From assembly GCA_905215775.1 (NCBI GenBank), contig CAJMRM010000003.1, positions 1 through 64,000 on the forward strand: 64,000 nucleotides of DNA, read 5' to 3'. The notes under the pieces were generated by a model. It was not told the origin of the DNA. It was given only the letters and a program-made list of their open reading frames with translations, and did no database searches. A program made the position numbers and the translations under genes. Origin of the DNA: an uncultured bacterium (GTDB taxonomy: Bacteria; Bacillota; Clostridia; Lachnospirales; Lachnospiraceae). Positions 43,598 through 52,965 of this stretch are shown here, one piece after another; within the stretch, counting starts at the first letter, position 1; each line of letters opens with the position of its first letter.

Positions 43598-44902
43598 ATG
43601 GGAAAAAATGTATTGAAGACCATTGCCACCGGCGATATGTTCATCACCCGCCGGATCGCAAAGGACGGCTACGAGGGGTTCGAGGAGGTGCGGGACTGCA
43701 TCCTGGACCATGACGTGAAGTTTTCCAATCTGGAAATGACCTTCCATGACCAGGAGGGGTATCCGGCGGCGGAAAGCGGAGGAACCTGGGCCATGATGGA
43801 GCCGGGAGCCCTGGACGATATCCAGAGATTCGGCTTTAACCTTTACAACACGGCCAACAACCATTCCGGCGACTACGGCCAGGAGGGCGTGATGGCCACC
43901 ATCCGCCATCTGAACGAGAGGGATATGGTGTTTTCCGGTACGGGAAAAAATCTGGGAGACGCCTCCAAGGCCTGCTATCTGGAGACAAGAAAGGGCAGAG
44001 TGGCGCTGATCAGCGTTTCCTCCACCTTCAGCGCGGCTTCCAGGGCCGGCGGCCAGTCCCATCAGATGATCGGGCGTCCGGGACTGAACCCCTTGCGTTT
44101 CTCCACCCGGTACCATGTGGATCCGGCCCATTATGAGATGGCCCAGGAGCTGGTGAAGGTAACGAAGGTCAACGCGGAGATGGAATTTGAGATCCGCAAC
44201 GGATATTTTAACCCGCTGGAGTCGGGCGTCCTTCCCTTTGGAAACGCCGGGATGTTTATTCTGGACGAGAAGAACTGGATCGAGAGCATTCCCAATCAGG
44301 AAGATATGAAGCGGATCACCGATGAGATCGCAGAGGCCAGAAAACAGGCGGATGTGGTATTTGTGAGCTTCCACGGCCATGAGACCGACGGCGAGGATAC
44401 CACCGTGCCGGCCATGTTCCTGGAGACCTTCTCCAGGGCCTGCATCGACGCCGGAGCCCATGCAGTGATCGGCCACGGCCCCCACGAGCTGCGGGGCATC
44501 GAGATCTATAAGGGCGGACTGATCCTGTACAGCCTGGGCAATTTCCTGTTTGAAACGGAGACCGTGAGCCTCCAGCCCTATGACGCCTATATCAACCGGA
44601 AGATGCCTCTGGATACCAAGGTAGGAAGCTACATGGATAACCGAAGCAAGAACGGGACCGTGGGCTACGGTGTTCTGGAGAACATCTGGAGAGCTGTTAT
44701 GGCTGCCTGGGATATGGAAGATGGAAAGATCACCCAGGTCCAGCTGTATCCCATTACCCTGGGACTTCATGATAAGCGCCCCCACAAGGGACTTCCCAGA
44801 ATGTCCGGAAGCGAGGAGACCTTACGGTATCTCCAGCAGCTCAGCGAGCCCTATGGGACGAAGATCCGGATCGAGAACGGTGTCGGCTATATCGATCTGT
44901 AA
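43598..44902 (+). CDS. CapA-family (PGA_cap) metallophosphoesterase-fold protein
   Basis: A 434-residue CapA/PgsA-like protein: IATGDMFITRR at the start, SNLEMTF, NTANNHSGDYGQ, VSFHGHE and GHGPHELRGIEIYKGGL with YSLGNFLFE at the end, the PGA_cap metal-binding pattern. It has no signal peptide or membrane anchor, unlike capsule-type CapA, so a cytosolic hydrolase acting on a gamma-glutamyl or other unusual peptide is more likely. It is last in the peptide-importer operon. A long antisense frame here is a shadow. Confidence 0.88.
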   Translation: MGKNVLKTIATGDMFITRRIAKDGYEGFEEVRDCILDHDVKFSNLEMTFHDQEGYPAAESGGTWAMMEPGALDDIQRFGFNLYNTANNHSGDYGQEGVMATIRHLNERDMVFSGTGKNLGDASKACYLETRKGRVALISVSSTFSAASRAGGQSHQMIGRPGLNPLRFSTRYHVDPAHYEMAQELVKVTKVNAEMEFEIRNGYFNPLESGVLPFGNAGMFILDEKNWIESIPNQEDMKRITDEIAEARKQADVVFVSFHGHETDGEDTTVPAMFLETFSRACIDAGAHAVIGHGPHELRGIEIYKGGLILYSLGNFLFETETVSLQPYDAYINRKMPLDTKVGSYMDNRSKNGTVGYGVLENIWRAVMAAWDMEDGKITQVQLYPITLGLHDKRPHKGLPRMSGSEETLRYLQQLSEPYGTKIRIENGVGYIDL

Positions 44903-44944
44903 GAATGGACAGGCTGGCATTATAAAAGCATTATGTGCATAAAA

Positions 44945-44989
44945 GGCCCTGCGCCGGGATGAGTATACTCCCTGCGCAGGGTCTTTTTG
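44945..44989 (+). terminator. terminator of the peptide-importer operon
   Basis: GGCCCTGCGC (44945-44954) pairs with GCGCAGGGTC (44974-44983), with an inner GGG/CCC pair, then TTTTT. Confidence 0.9.
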
Positions 44990-45074
44990 CATGGGAAACA
45001 CGTTTCTCAGCCTGCGGATGCGTGCATATAACGAAAAATTATACATAAATACCTAATAAATATACAAAAATCTC

Positions 45075-45103
45075 TTGCAATCCGGATCCATGTGAGATAT
45101 AAT
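45075..45103 (+). promoter_or_regulatory. promoter for argGH
   Basis: TTGCAA (45075-45080), 17 bases, TATAAT (45098-45103). Upstream at about 45036-45060 is an AT-rich stretch with TTATACATAAAT-like sequence that could be an ArgR box; this is tentative. Confidence 0.65.
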
Positions 45104-45213
45104 CACGTTAATTTCCAGGGAAAGAGGATATGGGCTCCCGGAGGAGGGAAAAAGGCGCCTCAGACCGCCGGGATCCAGCGACACAGAGCTTAAAGGAGCA
45201 TGGAGGAAAAAAG

Positions 45214-46467
45214 ATGGCAGAGAAAAAATATAACAAGATCGTACTTGCATATTCCGGCGGACTGGATACGTCTGTACTGATCCCGTGGCTGAAGGAAACG
45301 TATGGATGCGAGGTCATCGCCGTTTCCGGGGATGTGGGCCAGGGAACGGAGCTGGAGGGCCTGGAGGAAAAGGCGTTAAAGACAGGAGCCTCCAAGCTGT
45401 ATATTGAAGATCTGAAAAAGGAGTTTGTGGAGGACTATATCATCCCCACAGTAAAGGCCGGGGCAGCCTATGAGCATTACCTCCTGGGAACCTCCTTTGC
45501 ACGTCCGCTGATCGCAAAGCGAATTGTGGAGATCGCGAAGAAAGAGGGAGCTGACGCCATCTGCCATGGCTGTACGGGCAAGGGAAACGACCAGGTCCGT
45601 TTTGAACTGGCCATCAAGGCATTTGCCCCTCAGATGGATGTGATCGCCCCCTGGCGCTTCTGGGAGCTGAATTCCAGGGACAAAGAAATTGCCTATGCAG
45701 AGGCCCATCATATTCCCTTAAAGATCACAAAGGAGACGAATTATTCCAAGGATAAGAACCTGTGGCATTTATCCCACGAGGGGCTGGATCTGGAGGATCC
45801 GGCCAATGAAGCGCCTGTGAATAAGCCGGGATTCCTAGAGCTTGGGGTCTCTCCGGAGCAGGCGCCGGATAAGCCCGCATATGTGACCATCCATTTTGAA
45901 AAGGGCGTTCCCACCAGCGTCAATGGTGAGGATATGGACTGCGAGACGGTCATCAGGACTCTGAACCAGCTTGGCGGGGAAAATGGCTGCGGACTGCTGG
46001 ATGTGGTGGAAAACCGTCTGGTGGGAATGAAGAGTCGCGGCGTTTATGAGACGCCGGGCGGGACCATCCTCTACAAGGCCCATGAAAAGCTGGAAGAGAT
46101 CACTCTGGATAAGGAGACCCAGCACTATAAGCAGCAGCTGGCCCTGAAATTTGCAGACCTTGTATACAATGGACAGTGGTATACGCCCCTCCGGAAGGCC
46201 ATGAGCGCCTTTGTGGATTCCACCCAGGAAACCGTTACCGGGGATGTGAAGCTGAAACTTTACAAAGGAAACATCATTCCGGCATCCGTGACCTCCCCAT
46301 ACAGCCTTTATTCCTCTGATATGGCGACCTTTGACGAGGACGACTGCTATGACCAGGGAGATTCCGCCGGCTTCATCAGCCTTTTCGGCCTTCCCATCAA
46401 GGTACGTGCCATGAACGACGAGGCGCTGGCAGAGAAAACGGGAAAGCATTTTCCCGCAGTAGAATAA
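45214..46467 (+). CDS. argG: argininosuccinate synthase
   Basis: A 417-residue ArgG. The ATP-pyrophosphatase P-loop is VLAYSGGLDTSVL. Further family blocks are DVGQGTELEG, CHGCTGKGNDQVRFE and GRFE-type C-terminal helices. It joins citrulline and aspartate with ATP to form argininosuccinate. ATG 45214 is chosen, with GGAGG 7 bases ahead; an earlier in-frame start at 45130 has no such site. It starts the argGH operon; argH follows after 10 bases. Confidence 0.96.
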   Translation: MAEKKYNKIVLAYSGGLDTSVLIPWLKETYGCEVIAVSGDVGQGTELEGLEEKALKTGASKLYIEDLKKEFVEDYIIPTVKAGAAYEHYLLGTSFARPLIAKRIVEIAKKEGADAICHGCTGKGNDQVRFELAIKAFAPQMDVIAPWRFWELNSRDKEIAYAEAHHIPLKITKETNYSKDKNLWHLSHEGLDLEDPANEAPVNKPGFLELGVSPEQAPDKPAYVTIHFEKGVPTSVNGEDMDCETVIRTLNQLGGENGCGLLDVVENRLVGMKSRGVYETPGGTILYKAHEKLEEITLDKETQHYKQQLALKFADLVYNGQWYTPLRKAMSAFVDSTQETVTGDVKLKLYKGNIIPASVTSPYSLYSSDMATFDEDDCYDQGDSAGFISLFGLPIKVRAMNDEALAEKTGKHFPAVE

Positions 46468-46477
46468 AGGAGATCCT

Positions 46478-47869
46478 ATGGCAAAGTTATGGGCGGCACG
46501 GTTTGGAAAAGAAACGGACAGCACAGTCAATGATTTTAATTCGTCCATTTCATTTGATAGCCGTTTATATAAGGAAGATATCACGGGCTCCATGGCCCAT
46601 GCGGCCATGCTGGGAAAGCAGGGGATCATTGAGAACGGAGAGGCCGGAAGGATCATCGACGGCCTGGAGGGGATCCTGGCGGATATTGAGAGCGGGGCGC
46701 TCCAGTTTTCAGAGGAGTATGAGGACATCCATATGAACATCGAGCAGATCCTTACGGATCGGATCGGGGATGCGGGAAAGCGGCTCCATACGGCCAGATC
46801 CCGGAATGATCAGGTGGCTCTGGACCTGCGGCTTTATGTAAAAAAAGAGATCCTGTCCATAAAGGCCCTGGTCATGGACTTTATGGAGGCCCTGTGCGCG
46901 AGTGCAGAAAATAACCTGGAGACGGTCATGCCGGGCTATACCCATTTACAGAGAGCCCAGCCGGTGACCTTTGGCCATTATATGATGGCCTATGCCAATA
47001 TGATGAAGCGGGATGTGATCCGTCTGGAAAACTGCCTGGAGGGGATGGACGATATGCCTCTGGGCTCCGGAGCGCTTGCCTCCACGACCTATCCCATCGA
47101 CCGGGACTTTGTAAGGCAGAAGCTGGGCTTTGCCCGGATAACGGATAATTCCCTGGACGGGGTTTCGGACCGGGACTACTGCATTGAGCTGGCTGGCGCG
47201 CTTTCTATTTTAATGATGCATATTTCCCGGCTGTCGGAGGAGATCATCGCCTGGTGCTCCTGGGAATTTAAGTTTGTGGAGCTGGACGACGCGTTTTCCA
47301 CCGGCTCCTCCATCATGCCCCAGAAGAAGAATCCGGATGTCTGCGAGCTGATCCGCGGAAAGACCGGACGGGTGTACGGAGATCTGATGACGCTTCTGAC
47401 CATGCTGAAGGGGATTCCTCTTGCCTATAATAAGGATATGCAGGAGGATAAGGAGGCGGTTTTTGATGCCATTGATACGGTAAAGCAGTGCCTGAAGGTT
47501 CTGACGCCCATGTTTTTGTCCATGGAGATCCTCAAGGACAACATGAAAAAGGCGGCGCTGAAGGGCTTTATCAATGCCACGGACTGTGCCGATTATCTCA
47601 CGAAAAAGGGGATGCCCTTCCGGGATGCATACAGGACCGTTGGCCAGCTGGTGGCCCGGTGCGTAAAAGAGGATAAGTCTTTGGCCGATCTGACCATGGA
47701 GGAGTATAAGGAATATTCGGAAGCCTTTGGACCGGACATTTATACCGCCATTGATCTGGGAACGTGTGTGGCTGGAAGATGCGTGGCCGGAGGGCCGGCT
47801 CCCGCAGAGGTGAAGCGGCAGATCGGTGTGATCCGGCAGTTTCTGGAGCAGAGGAATAGTGAGAAATAA
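46478..47869 (+). CDS. argH: argininosuccinate lyase
   Basis: A 463-residue ArgH of the fumarase/aspartase superfamily. The signature GSSIMPQKKNPD carries the catalytic serine loop. TARSRNDQVALDLRL and PGYTHLQRAQPV hold the substrate-binding and catalytic histidine regions. It splits argininosuccinate into arginine and fumarate. Length is standard, and the start has an AAAGGAGAT site. Confidence 0.96.
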   Translation: MAKLWAARFGKETDSTVNDFNSSISFDSRLYKEDITGSMAHAAMLGKQGIIENGEAGRIIDGLEGILADIESGALQFSEEYEDIHMNIEQILTDRIGDAGKRLHTARSRNDQVALDLRLYVKKEILSIKALVMDFMEALCASAENNLETVMPGYTHLQRAQPVTFGHYMMAYANMMKRDVIRLENCLEGMDDMPLGSGALASTTYPIDRDFVRQKLGFARITDNSLDGVSDRDYCIELAGALSILMMHISRLSEEIIAWCSWEFKFVELDDAFSTGSSIMPQKKNPDVCELIRGKTGRVYGDLMTLLTMLKGIPLAYNKDMQEDKEAVFDAIDTVKQCLKVLTPMFLSMEILKDNMKKAALKGFINATDCADYLTKKGMPFRDAYRTVGQLVARCVKEDKSLADLTMEEYKEYSEAFGPDIYTAIDLGTCVAGRCVAGGPAPAEVKRQIGVIRQFLEQRNSEK

Positions 47870-47916
47870 AACAAGGATCCCGCCCTGTCTGGTGCACAGG
47901 GAGGGATCCTTGTTTT
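47868..47916 (+). terminator. terminator of argGH
   Basis: A long perfect stem AAAACAAGGATCCC (47868-47881) pairs with GGGATCCTTGTTTT (47902-47915), then T residues. The argH stop codon lies at the base of the stem. Confidence 0.9.
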
Positions 47917-47960
47917 TAGGGGGACTGTCCGGTGCAGTTTAGGCAGGCATGGATGAAAAA
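47877..47960 (+). repeat. 84-base intergenic repeat, copy A
   Basis: It shares with copy B (54568-54651) an identical 16-base block ATCCCGCCCTGTCTGG at its start, then a conserved TTTTTAGGGGGAC block, then GGCAGG-ATG and a GATGAAAAA end. Both copies are 84 bases by this alignment and both follow a stop codon, partly forming terminators. They bracket the importer/AOR operon. See copy B. Confidence 0.65.
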
Positions 47961-48013
47961 TTTCTATACGATGTACGAGATGTAAAGGAAAAAACTATAC
48001 CATATGCAAACGC

Positions 48014-48041
48014 TTGATTTCTATTGGCTGTCTGATATAAT
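48014..48041 (+). promoter_or_regulatory. promoter of the importer/AOR operon
   Basis: TTGATT (48014-48019), 16 bases, TATAAT (48036-48041), about 35 bases before the start of the binding-protein gene. Confidence 0.65.
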
Positions 48042-48075
48042 GAAGGGCATTGAGAATATTTGGGAGGAAGAAAAA

Positions 48076-49776
48076 GTGAAAACAAAGAAGGTACTGGCAG
48101 GATTTACTGCGGCTGCGATCGCAGCCAGTATGATAACTGGCTGTGGGGCTGGTGCGAAAACAGAGACAGCGGTAAGCACAGAAGCAGAGACAACGGCGGC
48201 CGAAGAGAAGGAGACAACGGCGGCAGAGACGGTACAGGATGCAGAAAAGAGTAAAGAGCGGATCCTTACGGTCAGCGGAAATGGGGATTTTGGTTTCCCG
48301 TCCGTTTATACGATCTCCCCAAAGGGCCAGGGCTATATGACGCTCAGCTATATTTTTGACACGCTGATGTGGAAGGATGAGTCCGGTCTGATCCCCTATC
48401 TGGCAGAGGATTGTTCTGTGTCTGAGGATGGACTGACCTATACATTCCAGCTGAGAAAGGGCGTATCCTTCACAGATGGAACTCCTTTTACGGCAGAGGA
48501 TGTAAAGTTTACCTTTGATTATATGAAGGAACATCCCTACAAATGGGTATCCGTTTCCATGGTGGAGGAAGCGTCCGTTGTGGACGAGCATACAGTGGAA
48601 ATCAAGCTGAATAAGACGTATAATCCGTTTTTGAGCGATGTGGCAGGAAGCCTTCCGATCCTCCCCAAGCATATATGGGAGAATGTGACGGAGCCGGAGA
48701 CGTTCACAGAGCCGGAGGCGGCAATTTCCACAGGCCCGTTCATCCTGGAAAATTATGATGCGGCAGCAGGAACATATACCTTTAAGGCAAATGAAGATTA
48801 CTTCTATGGGGATCTTCAGATCGACAAGCTGGTGATCGCCAATGTTTCCGGAGGCGATTCCAAGGAAGCACTGTTAAGCGGGGAAATTGATGCGGCTCCA
48901 AACATCAGCTATAAGGCGGCGATGTCCTTAAAGGATTCTCCGGAATATACAGTATTAGAGGGACCGGGCCTTTCCGTAACAAGACTCTACTTTAATTTTG
49001 ATGAAGAAGCCATGGCCGTAAAGGAGATCCGTCAGGCCATGTATCATGCAGTCAATCTGGATGAGATCGTAGAGAAGGCCTACGGCGGTGCCGGTTACGC
49101 AGGATCTGCCGGCCATGTACAGCCCGGAACGCCCTGGTACAATCCGGACGTCCGCCAGTATGCGTATGATGTGGAGACAGCGAAAAAAATGCTTTCCGAG
49201 GCAGGGGCAGCAGACAGCAACGGGGACGGGATCCTGGAATACAACGGAGAAGAGATGTCCTATACGCTGACCTTCACGGAGAATGATGAAAAGCTGGCGG
49301 AGCTTTTAGTATCTTATATGAAAGCCGTGGGGATCGAGCTGGTTCCGCAGAGCGCCGATGATGCAACGGTAAAGGCAGCCATCAGCGAAGGAAACTTTGA
49401 GCTTGCCTTTAATACCAACGGCTCCTTCGGCGGCGATCCGGTGTTCCTGTCCCGTTTTGCAACAGTCGGCGCAGACGGAGCTCCTTCCGTAACCGGACAG
49501 GGCGGAACGACCTGGGAAAGCGAGGAATATAACAGGATCTATAATGAATCCGCAGTGGAGCAGGATGATGTAAAACGTCACCAACAGGTGAACGAACTTC
49601 AGGAGATCATCGCAGAAGAGCTTCCCTGTCTGACCTTATACTACAAGAAGGCGGTCGCCGCTTATAACAATACGATTTTTGACGGCTTTTATTATACGCC
49701 GGATGGAATTTCCATCGCAGTTCCGTTTATTATGAATAAGCTTGTCTTTGTTTCCGGCCAGTGGAAGGCACAGTAG
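48076..49776 (+). CDS. family-5 substrate-binding lipoprotein of the AOR-linked importer
   Basis: About 566 residues. Start GTG 48076 with GGGAGG 8 bases ahead; the signal peptide ends in lipobox MITGC. A Glu/Thr/Ala-rich repeat linker follows (~25-60), then the family-5 core: SYIFDTLMWKDESGLIPYLAEDC, FTDGTPFTAEDVKFTFDYM. It binds a peptide, metal-chelate or similar small solute. The substrate is not readable. First gene of a six-gene operon ending in the AOR-like gene. Confidence 0.9.
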   Translation: MKTKKVLAGFTAAAIAASMITGCGAGAKTETAVSTEAETTAAEEKETTAAETVQDAEKSKERILTVSGNGDFGFPSVYTISPKGQGYMTLSYIFDTLMWKDESGLIPYLAEDCSVSEDGLTYTFQLRKGVSFTDGTPFTAEDVKFTFDYMKEHPYKWVSVSMVEEASVVDEHTVEIKLNKTYNPFLSDVAGSLPILPKHIWENVTEPETFTEPEAAISTGPFILENYDAAAGTYTFKANEDYFYGDLQIDKLVIANVSGGDSKEALLSGEIDAAPNISYKAAMSLKDSPEYTVLEGPGLSVTRLYFNFDEEAMAVKEIRQAMYHAVNLDEIVEKAYGGAGYAGSAGHVQPGTPWYNPDVRQYAYDVETAKKMLSEAGAADSNGDGILEYNGEEMSYTLTFTENDEKLAELLVSYMKAVGIELVPQSADDATVKAAISEGNFELAFNTNGSFGGDPVFLSRFATVGADGAPSVTGQGGTTWESEEYNRIYNESAVEQDDVKRHQQVNELQEIIAEELPCLTLYYKKAVAAYNNTIFDGFYYTPDGISIAVPFIMNKLVFVSGQWKAQ

Positions 49777-49805
49777 CGGAGCAGTACAGACGAAAGAGGA
49801 CTTTT

Positions 49806-50756
49806 ATGAAACGTGGGGGGAAAATGGTTCGGACATACGGACTTTATCTGGTGCTGATCCTGTGCATCAGTTTTTTCCTTCCGCGTTTTTTGCCGGGAAG
49901 CCCCCTGTCTGTGCTGGATGAGGCGACGGCTTCCCAGAATATGGAGGCCTTTCCGGATACATTCCGGGAGTATTATGCCCCGGAAAAACCGGAATCGGTG
50001 CAGTTCCTTCTTTATTTGAAGCATATTCTTTGCGGGGATCTGGGTTATTCCCTGACCGGAAAACGGAAGGTCGCAGACATGATCGGGGAAAGCCTTGGAT
50101 ACAGCCTCCTTTTGGCGGGACTTGCGATGACAGTCAGCACGTGCATCGGCGTCTGGTATGGGATGCGGGCAGGGCTTAAGGAAGGGAGCAGTCCGGTACG
50201 GCTGTTTCCCTTGATCCTGCTGCAGGCAGTACCTGTCTTTCTTCTTGCGGAGAGCCTGCGGCTTTTGTTTTCCTACCGGCTTTCCTGGTTTCCGCCAAGG
50301 GGAGCGTACAGCGTTGGGATGCGCCCGTCTTCCGAGGGCTTTCTTCTGGATGTGCTTTATCATATGGTGCTTCCGCTGACGGTCATGATCCTCTCAGAGA
50401 TCCCCGGGATTGCTGTCTTTACATATAACAGTACGGTGCGGATCAAAAAGCAGCAGTTTGTACGGATGGCCGTTTACTTAAATCTTACGCAGAATATAAT
50501 TGAAAAAAAATATATTTTCCGGAATATTCTTCCGGAGATCCTCGGAAAGCTCAGCATCCAGAGTATTTCCTGTGTGGCGGGAACGATGTTTGTGGAGGCG
50601 GTTTTTGCATATCCGGGGATCGGAATGCTTCTCCGGACTGCGACGGCCAACCGGGATTACCCGCTGATGCAGGGGATCCTGTTGACTGTCTGTACGCTGG
50701 CGCTGGTGATCAACGCCATTTTTGAATTCCTGATCCAGCAGATCTCCAGGAGGTAG
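49806..50756 (+). CDS. ABC permease (DppB/NikB-like)
   Basis: A 316-residue permease with about six helices. The first helix region ends LPGSPLSVLDEATASQNM, like the external RLxPGD-type loop of DppB. The C-terminal block is FAYPGIGMLLRTATANRDYPLMQG, standard for the family. I choose ATG 49806 (AAGAGGA 5 bases ahead) over an upstream frame start at 49761. It lies 29 bases after the binding protein. Confidence 0.88.
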   Translation: MKRGGKMVRTYGLYLVLILCISFFLPRFLPGSPLSVLDEATASQNMEAFPDTFREYYAPEKPESVQFLLYLKHILCGDLGYSLTGKRKVADMIGESLGYSLLLAGLAMTVSTCIGVWYGMRAGLKEGSSPVRLFPLILLQAVPVFLLAESLRLLFSYRLSWFPPRGAYSVGMRPSSEGFLLDVLYHMVLPLTVMILSEIPGIAVFTYNSTVRIKKQQFVRMAVYLNLTQNIIEKKYIFRNILPEILGKLSIQSISCVAGTMFVEAVFAYPGIGMLLRTATANRDYPLMQGILLTVCTLALVINAIFEFLIQQISRR

Positions 50757-50762
50757 GTGAAT

Positions 50763-51569
50763 ATGAAAAAAATATGGTCCAGGCTTTCTGCTGTCCAGCG
50801 GATCTGTGCAGGGATCTGCATTTTTTATTTTCTTGCAGCAGCTTTCAGCCCCATATTTTCTCCTTTTCCTCCGGATGATTTTTCGTCCCCGGCCCTTCTG
50901 CCGCCGGGACGGGTCCATCTTCTGGGAACCGATGAAATGGGGCATGATATTTTTTCCATGGTGTTGAGCGGGTTCCGGTATACCCTGCTGTTTTCGCTGA
51001 CAGCGGCCCTGGGAAGCGTCTCCCTTGGAACGGTGCTGGCGTTTGCCTCTCTTTATTTTCCGAGGGCAGGGCGGGGGATCAATCATTTGGCAACGGTGTT
51101 TCTGATCATTCCGGATATTCTCTTGATCCTTTTTGTGGCGGCCTTTGCAGCGCCAACCTGTACAAATACCATCCTCAGCATGATATTTTTTTCCTGGCCG
51201 CGGGTCTTCCGGATCGCAAGGTCCAGGCTTTCCGCCTGTTTTTCCTCCAATAAGGTGGCATATACCATGCTGATAGGAGGAAATATGTGGGATGTGATCC
51301 GGAAGCTGTGGCATGACGGATATCCGGTGATCGGAACGCTTTTTATGATGCAGGCCAGCCGGGCGGTCACCTATGAGACTACGCTGGCATTTTTTGGCTT
51401 GGGGGATCCGCTTTTAAAGACCTGGGGAAGGCTGATCCGCAGCGCGTTAAATTATGAAAATTTCTTTTACGACAATACCTGGTGCTGGTATCTGCTCCCG
51501 GCAATGATCTGTGTGGTCGTTTATGTGGCGGTACTCTCCGTACTGGTATTTGATGAGGGGAAGGTATGA
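50763..51569 (+). CDS. ABC permease (DppC/NikC-like)
   Basis: A 268-residue permease with about six helices. VHLLGTDEMGHDIFSMVLSG is the DppC lead-in (LLGTDxxGRD type). TYETTLAFFGLGDPLLKTWG near the C-terminus is also typical. ATG 50763 is chosen because AGGAGG is about 9 bases upstream; a GTG at 50757 is closer to it. The stop overlaps the next gene by 4 bases. Confidence 0.88.
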   Translation: MKKIWSRLSAVQRICAGICIFYFLAAAFSPIFSPFPPDDFSSPALLPPGRVHLLGTDEMGHDIFSMVLSGFRYTLLFSLTAALGSVSLGTVLAFASLYFPRAGRGINHLATVFLIIPDILLILFVAAFAAPTCTNTILSMIFFSWPRVFRIARSRLSACFSSNKVAYTMLIGGNMWDVIRKLWHDGYPVIGTLFMMQASRAVTYETTLAFFGLGDPLLKTWGRLIRSALNYENFFYDNTWCWYLLPAMICVVVYVAVLSVLVFDEGKV

Positions 51570-52219
51570 TAGAAATACAGGGGCTTTCCATTTTTTATGG
51601 AAAAAGAAAGCTGGCCTATCCGGACATTTCCGTAAAAAAGGGGGAGGCAGTGGGCATAGCGGGAAAAAGCGGATGCGGAAAAACATCGCTGTTTTCGTTT
51701 CTTTTGGGAGAGCTTCCGGACAGTGCCTTTTCCTATGAGAGGGCAGAGCTTCTTGGACGGGATCTGTCTTTATGGGGGATGGAACGGTTTGAAAAGATCA
51801 GCTATATCCCGCAGTTTGCCCAGAGTGCCTTAAACCCCAGGATGAAGGTCCGGGAGCATATAGACGCGGTCCTTTCGGCCTGCGGACGCCGGGGAAGCGG
51901 GGAGGCAGAGGAGCTGTTCCAGAAACTGGCTCTTTCAGAGGAGCTTTTTTCCAGATATCCCAGTACGCTGTCCGGGGGGCAGAAGCAGAGGATCGTGATC
52001 GCGCTTGCGATGTTAAAGAAACCGGAGCTCCTTTTTATGGATGAGCCGTCCTCTGCCATCGACTTTATCACCCTGCGGCGGATCCTGGAGTACATATGGT
52101 CCATTAAAGGAACGACAACGATCCTGATGACGGCCCATCAGCGGCCGTTTCTGGAAAAGGCTGTGGACCGGATCGTGGAGCTTTCGGAGGGAGAAAAATG
52201 CTGGAAATCAGAAATGTGA
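51566..52219 (+). CDS. compact ABC ATPase (DppD-like), short form
   Basis: A 217-residue ATPase domain with nothing C-terminal: Walker A GKSGCGKTS, signature LSGGQKQRIVIALAML, Walker B LLFMDEPSSAID, H-loop MTAHQRPF. It is about 100 residues shorter than usual DppD, lacking the C-terminal oligopeptide-ABC region. It overlaps the next ATPase gene by 22 bases, so the pair is tightly coupled. Confidence 0.88.
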   Translation: MIEIQGLSIFYGKRKLAYPDISVKKGEAVGIAGKSGCGKTSLFSFLLGELPDSAFSYERAELLGRDLSLWGMERFEKISYIPQFAQSALNPRMKVREHIDAVLSACGRRGSGEAEELFQKLALSEELFSRYPSTLSGGQKQRIVIALAMLKKPELLFMDEPSSAIDFITLRRILEYIWSIKGTTTILMTAHQRPFLEKAVDRIVELSEGEKCWKSEM

Positions 52220-52947
52220 CAAAAAGCTACGATGAAAAAGCGGTCCTGTCTTCAGTCTGTTTCACGCTTTTGGATGGGGAAAGCCTTTTGCTGGCAGGAG
52301 AAACGGGAGGAGGAAAGACCACCCTGGCCCGGATCATCTGTGGGAGCCAATGCCCGGATTCGGGAGAGGTGCTTCTGGATGGAAGGCGTCTTTTGGGCAC
52401 ATATCGGAAAAGGAGCCCAGGGGAGCTGGCAGATATCCAGTACATCTTCCAGGATCCGTACAGCGCCGTGGAGCTCACCAGCACGCTTCGCCAGACTCTG
52501 GGCGAAACGGAGCGGGTCATGAAACGGCATGGGCGCGGCTGTCTTCCTATGGAGGAGGCGCTTATCCAGACGGCGCCGGAGCTTCTGGGAGATATGGATA
52601 AAAAAATGGAGCAGTTTTCCGGCGGTCAGCTTCAGCGGATCTGCATTGCCAGAGCCCTGATCCCCAGGCCGAAGCTTCTGATCACAGACGAGTCTACCTC
52701 CATGTTAGATAAGGACGGTGAGGACGAGGTCTTAGACGTCCTTCACCGGCTGAAAAGGGAAAGAAAGGTGAGCATCCTGTCTGTCGTCCACGATATTGAC
52801 TTTTCAGTGGCCCGCTGGGACCGGATCGCAGTGCTTTTTGGGGGAAGGATCGTTGAGGACCTGCCGTTTGGCCGGTTCTTAGAAGAGGCGGCACATCCTT
52901 ACAGCCGCCGCCTGATCGAGAGCAGTCTTTTTTTCAGTGAAAAATAA
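52198..52947 (+). CDS. compact ABC ATPase (DppF-like), short form
   Basis: A 249-residue ATPase: Walker A GETGGGKTT, signature FSGGQLQRICIARALI, Walker B LLITDESTSMLD, H-loop VVHDIDFSVA. Walker B has Asp-Glu-Ser in place of the commoner Asp-Glu-Pro. A short tail with HPYSRRLIESS recalls OppF but ends there. It is the partner of the ATPase at 51566. Confidence 0.9.
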   Translation: MLEIRNVTKSYDEKAVLSSVCFTLLDGESLLLAGETGGGKTTLARIICGSQCPDSGEVLLDGRRLLGTYRKRSPGELADIQYIFQDPYSAVELTSTLRQTLGETERVMKRHGRGCLPMEEALIQTAPELLGDMDKKMEQFSGGQLQRICIARALIPRPKLLITDESTSMLDKDGEDEVLDVLHRLKRERKVSILSVVHDIDFSVARWDRIAVLFGGRIVEDLPFGRFLEEAAHPYSRRLIESSLFFSEK

Positions 52948-52965
52948 AAGGAAGGGGAAAGAAAA

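Noticed and set aside
43481..44785. A 434-residue minus-strand frame
   Set aside because: It lies antisense to the CapA-like gene, which has the family motifs, and its product matches nothing.
45000..45213. Possible T-box or arginine riboswitch upstream of argG
   Set aside because: No T-box sequence or specifier-like structure is visible; only a promoter and a vague ArgR-like stretch.
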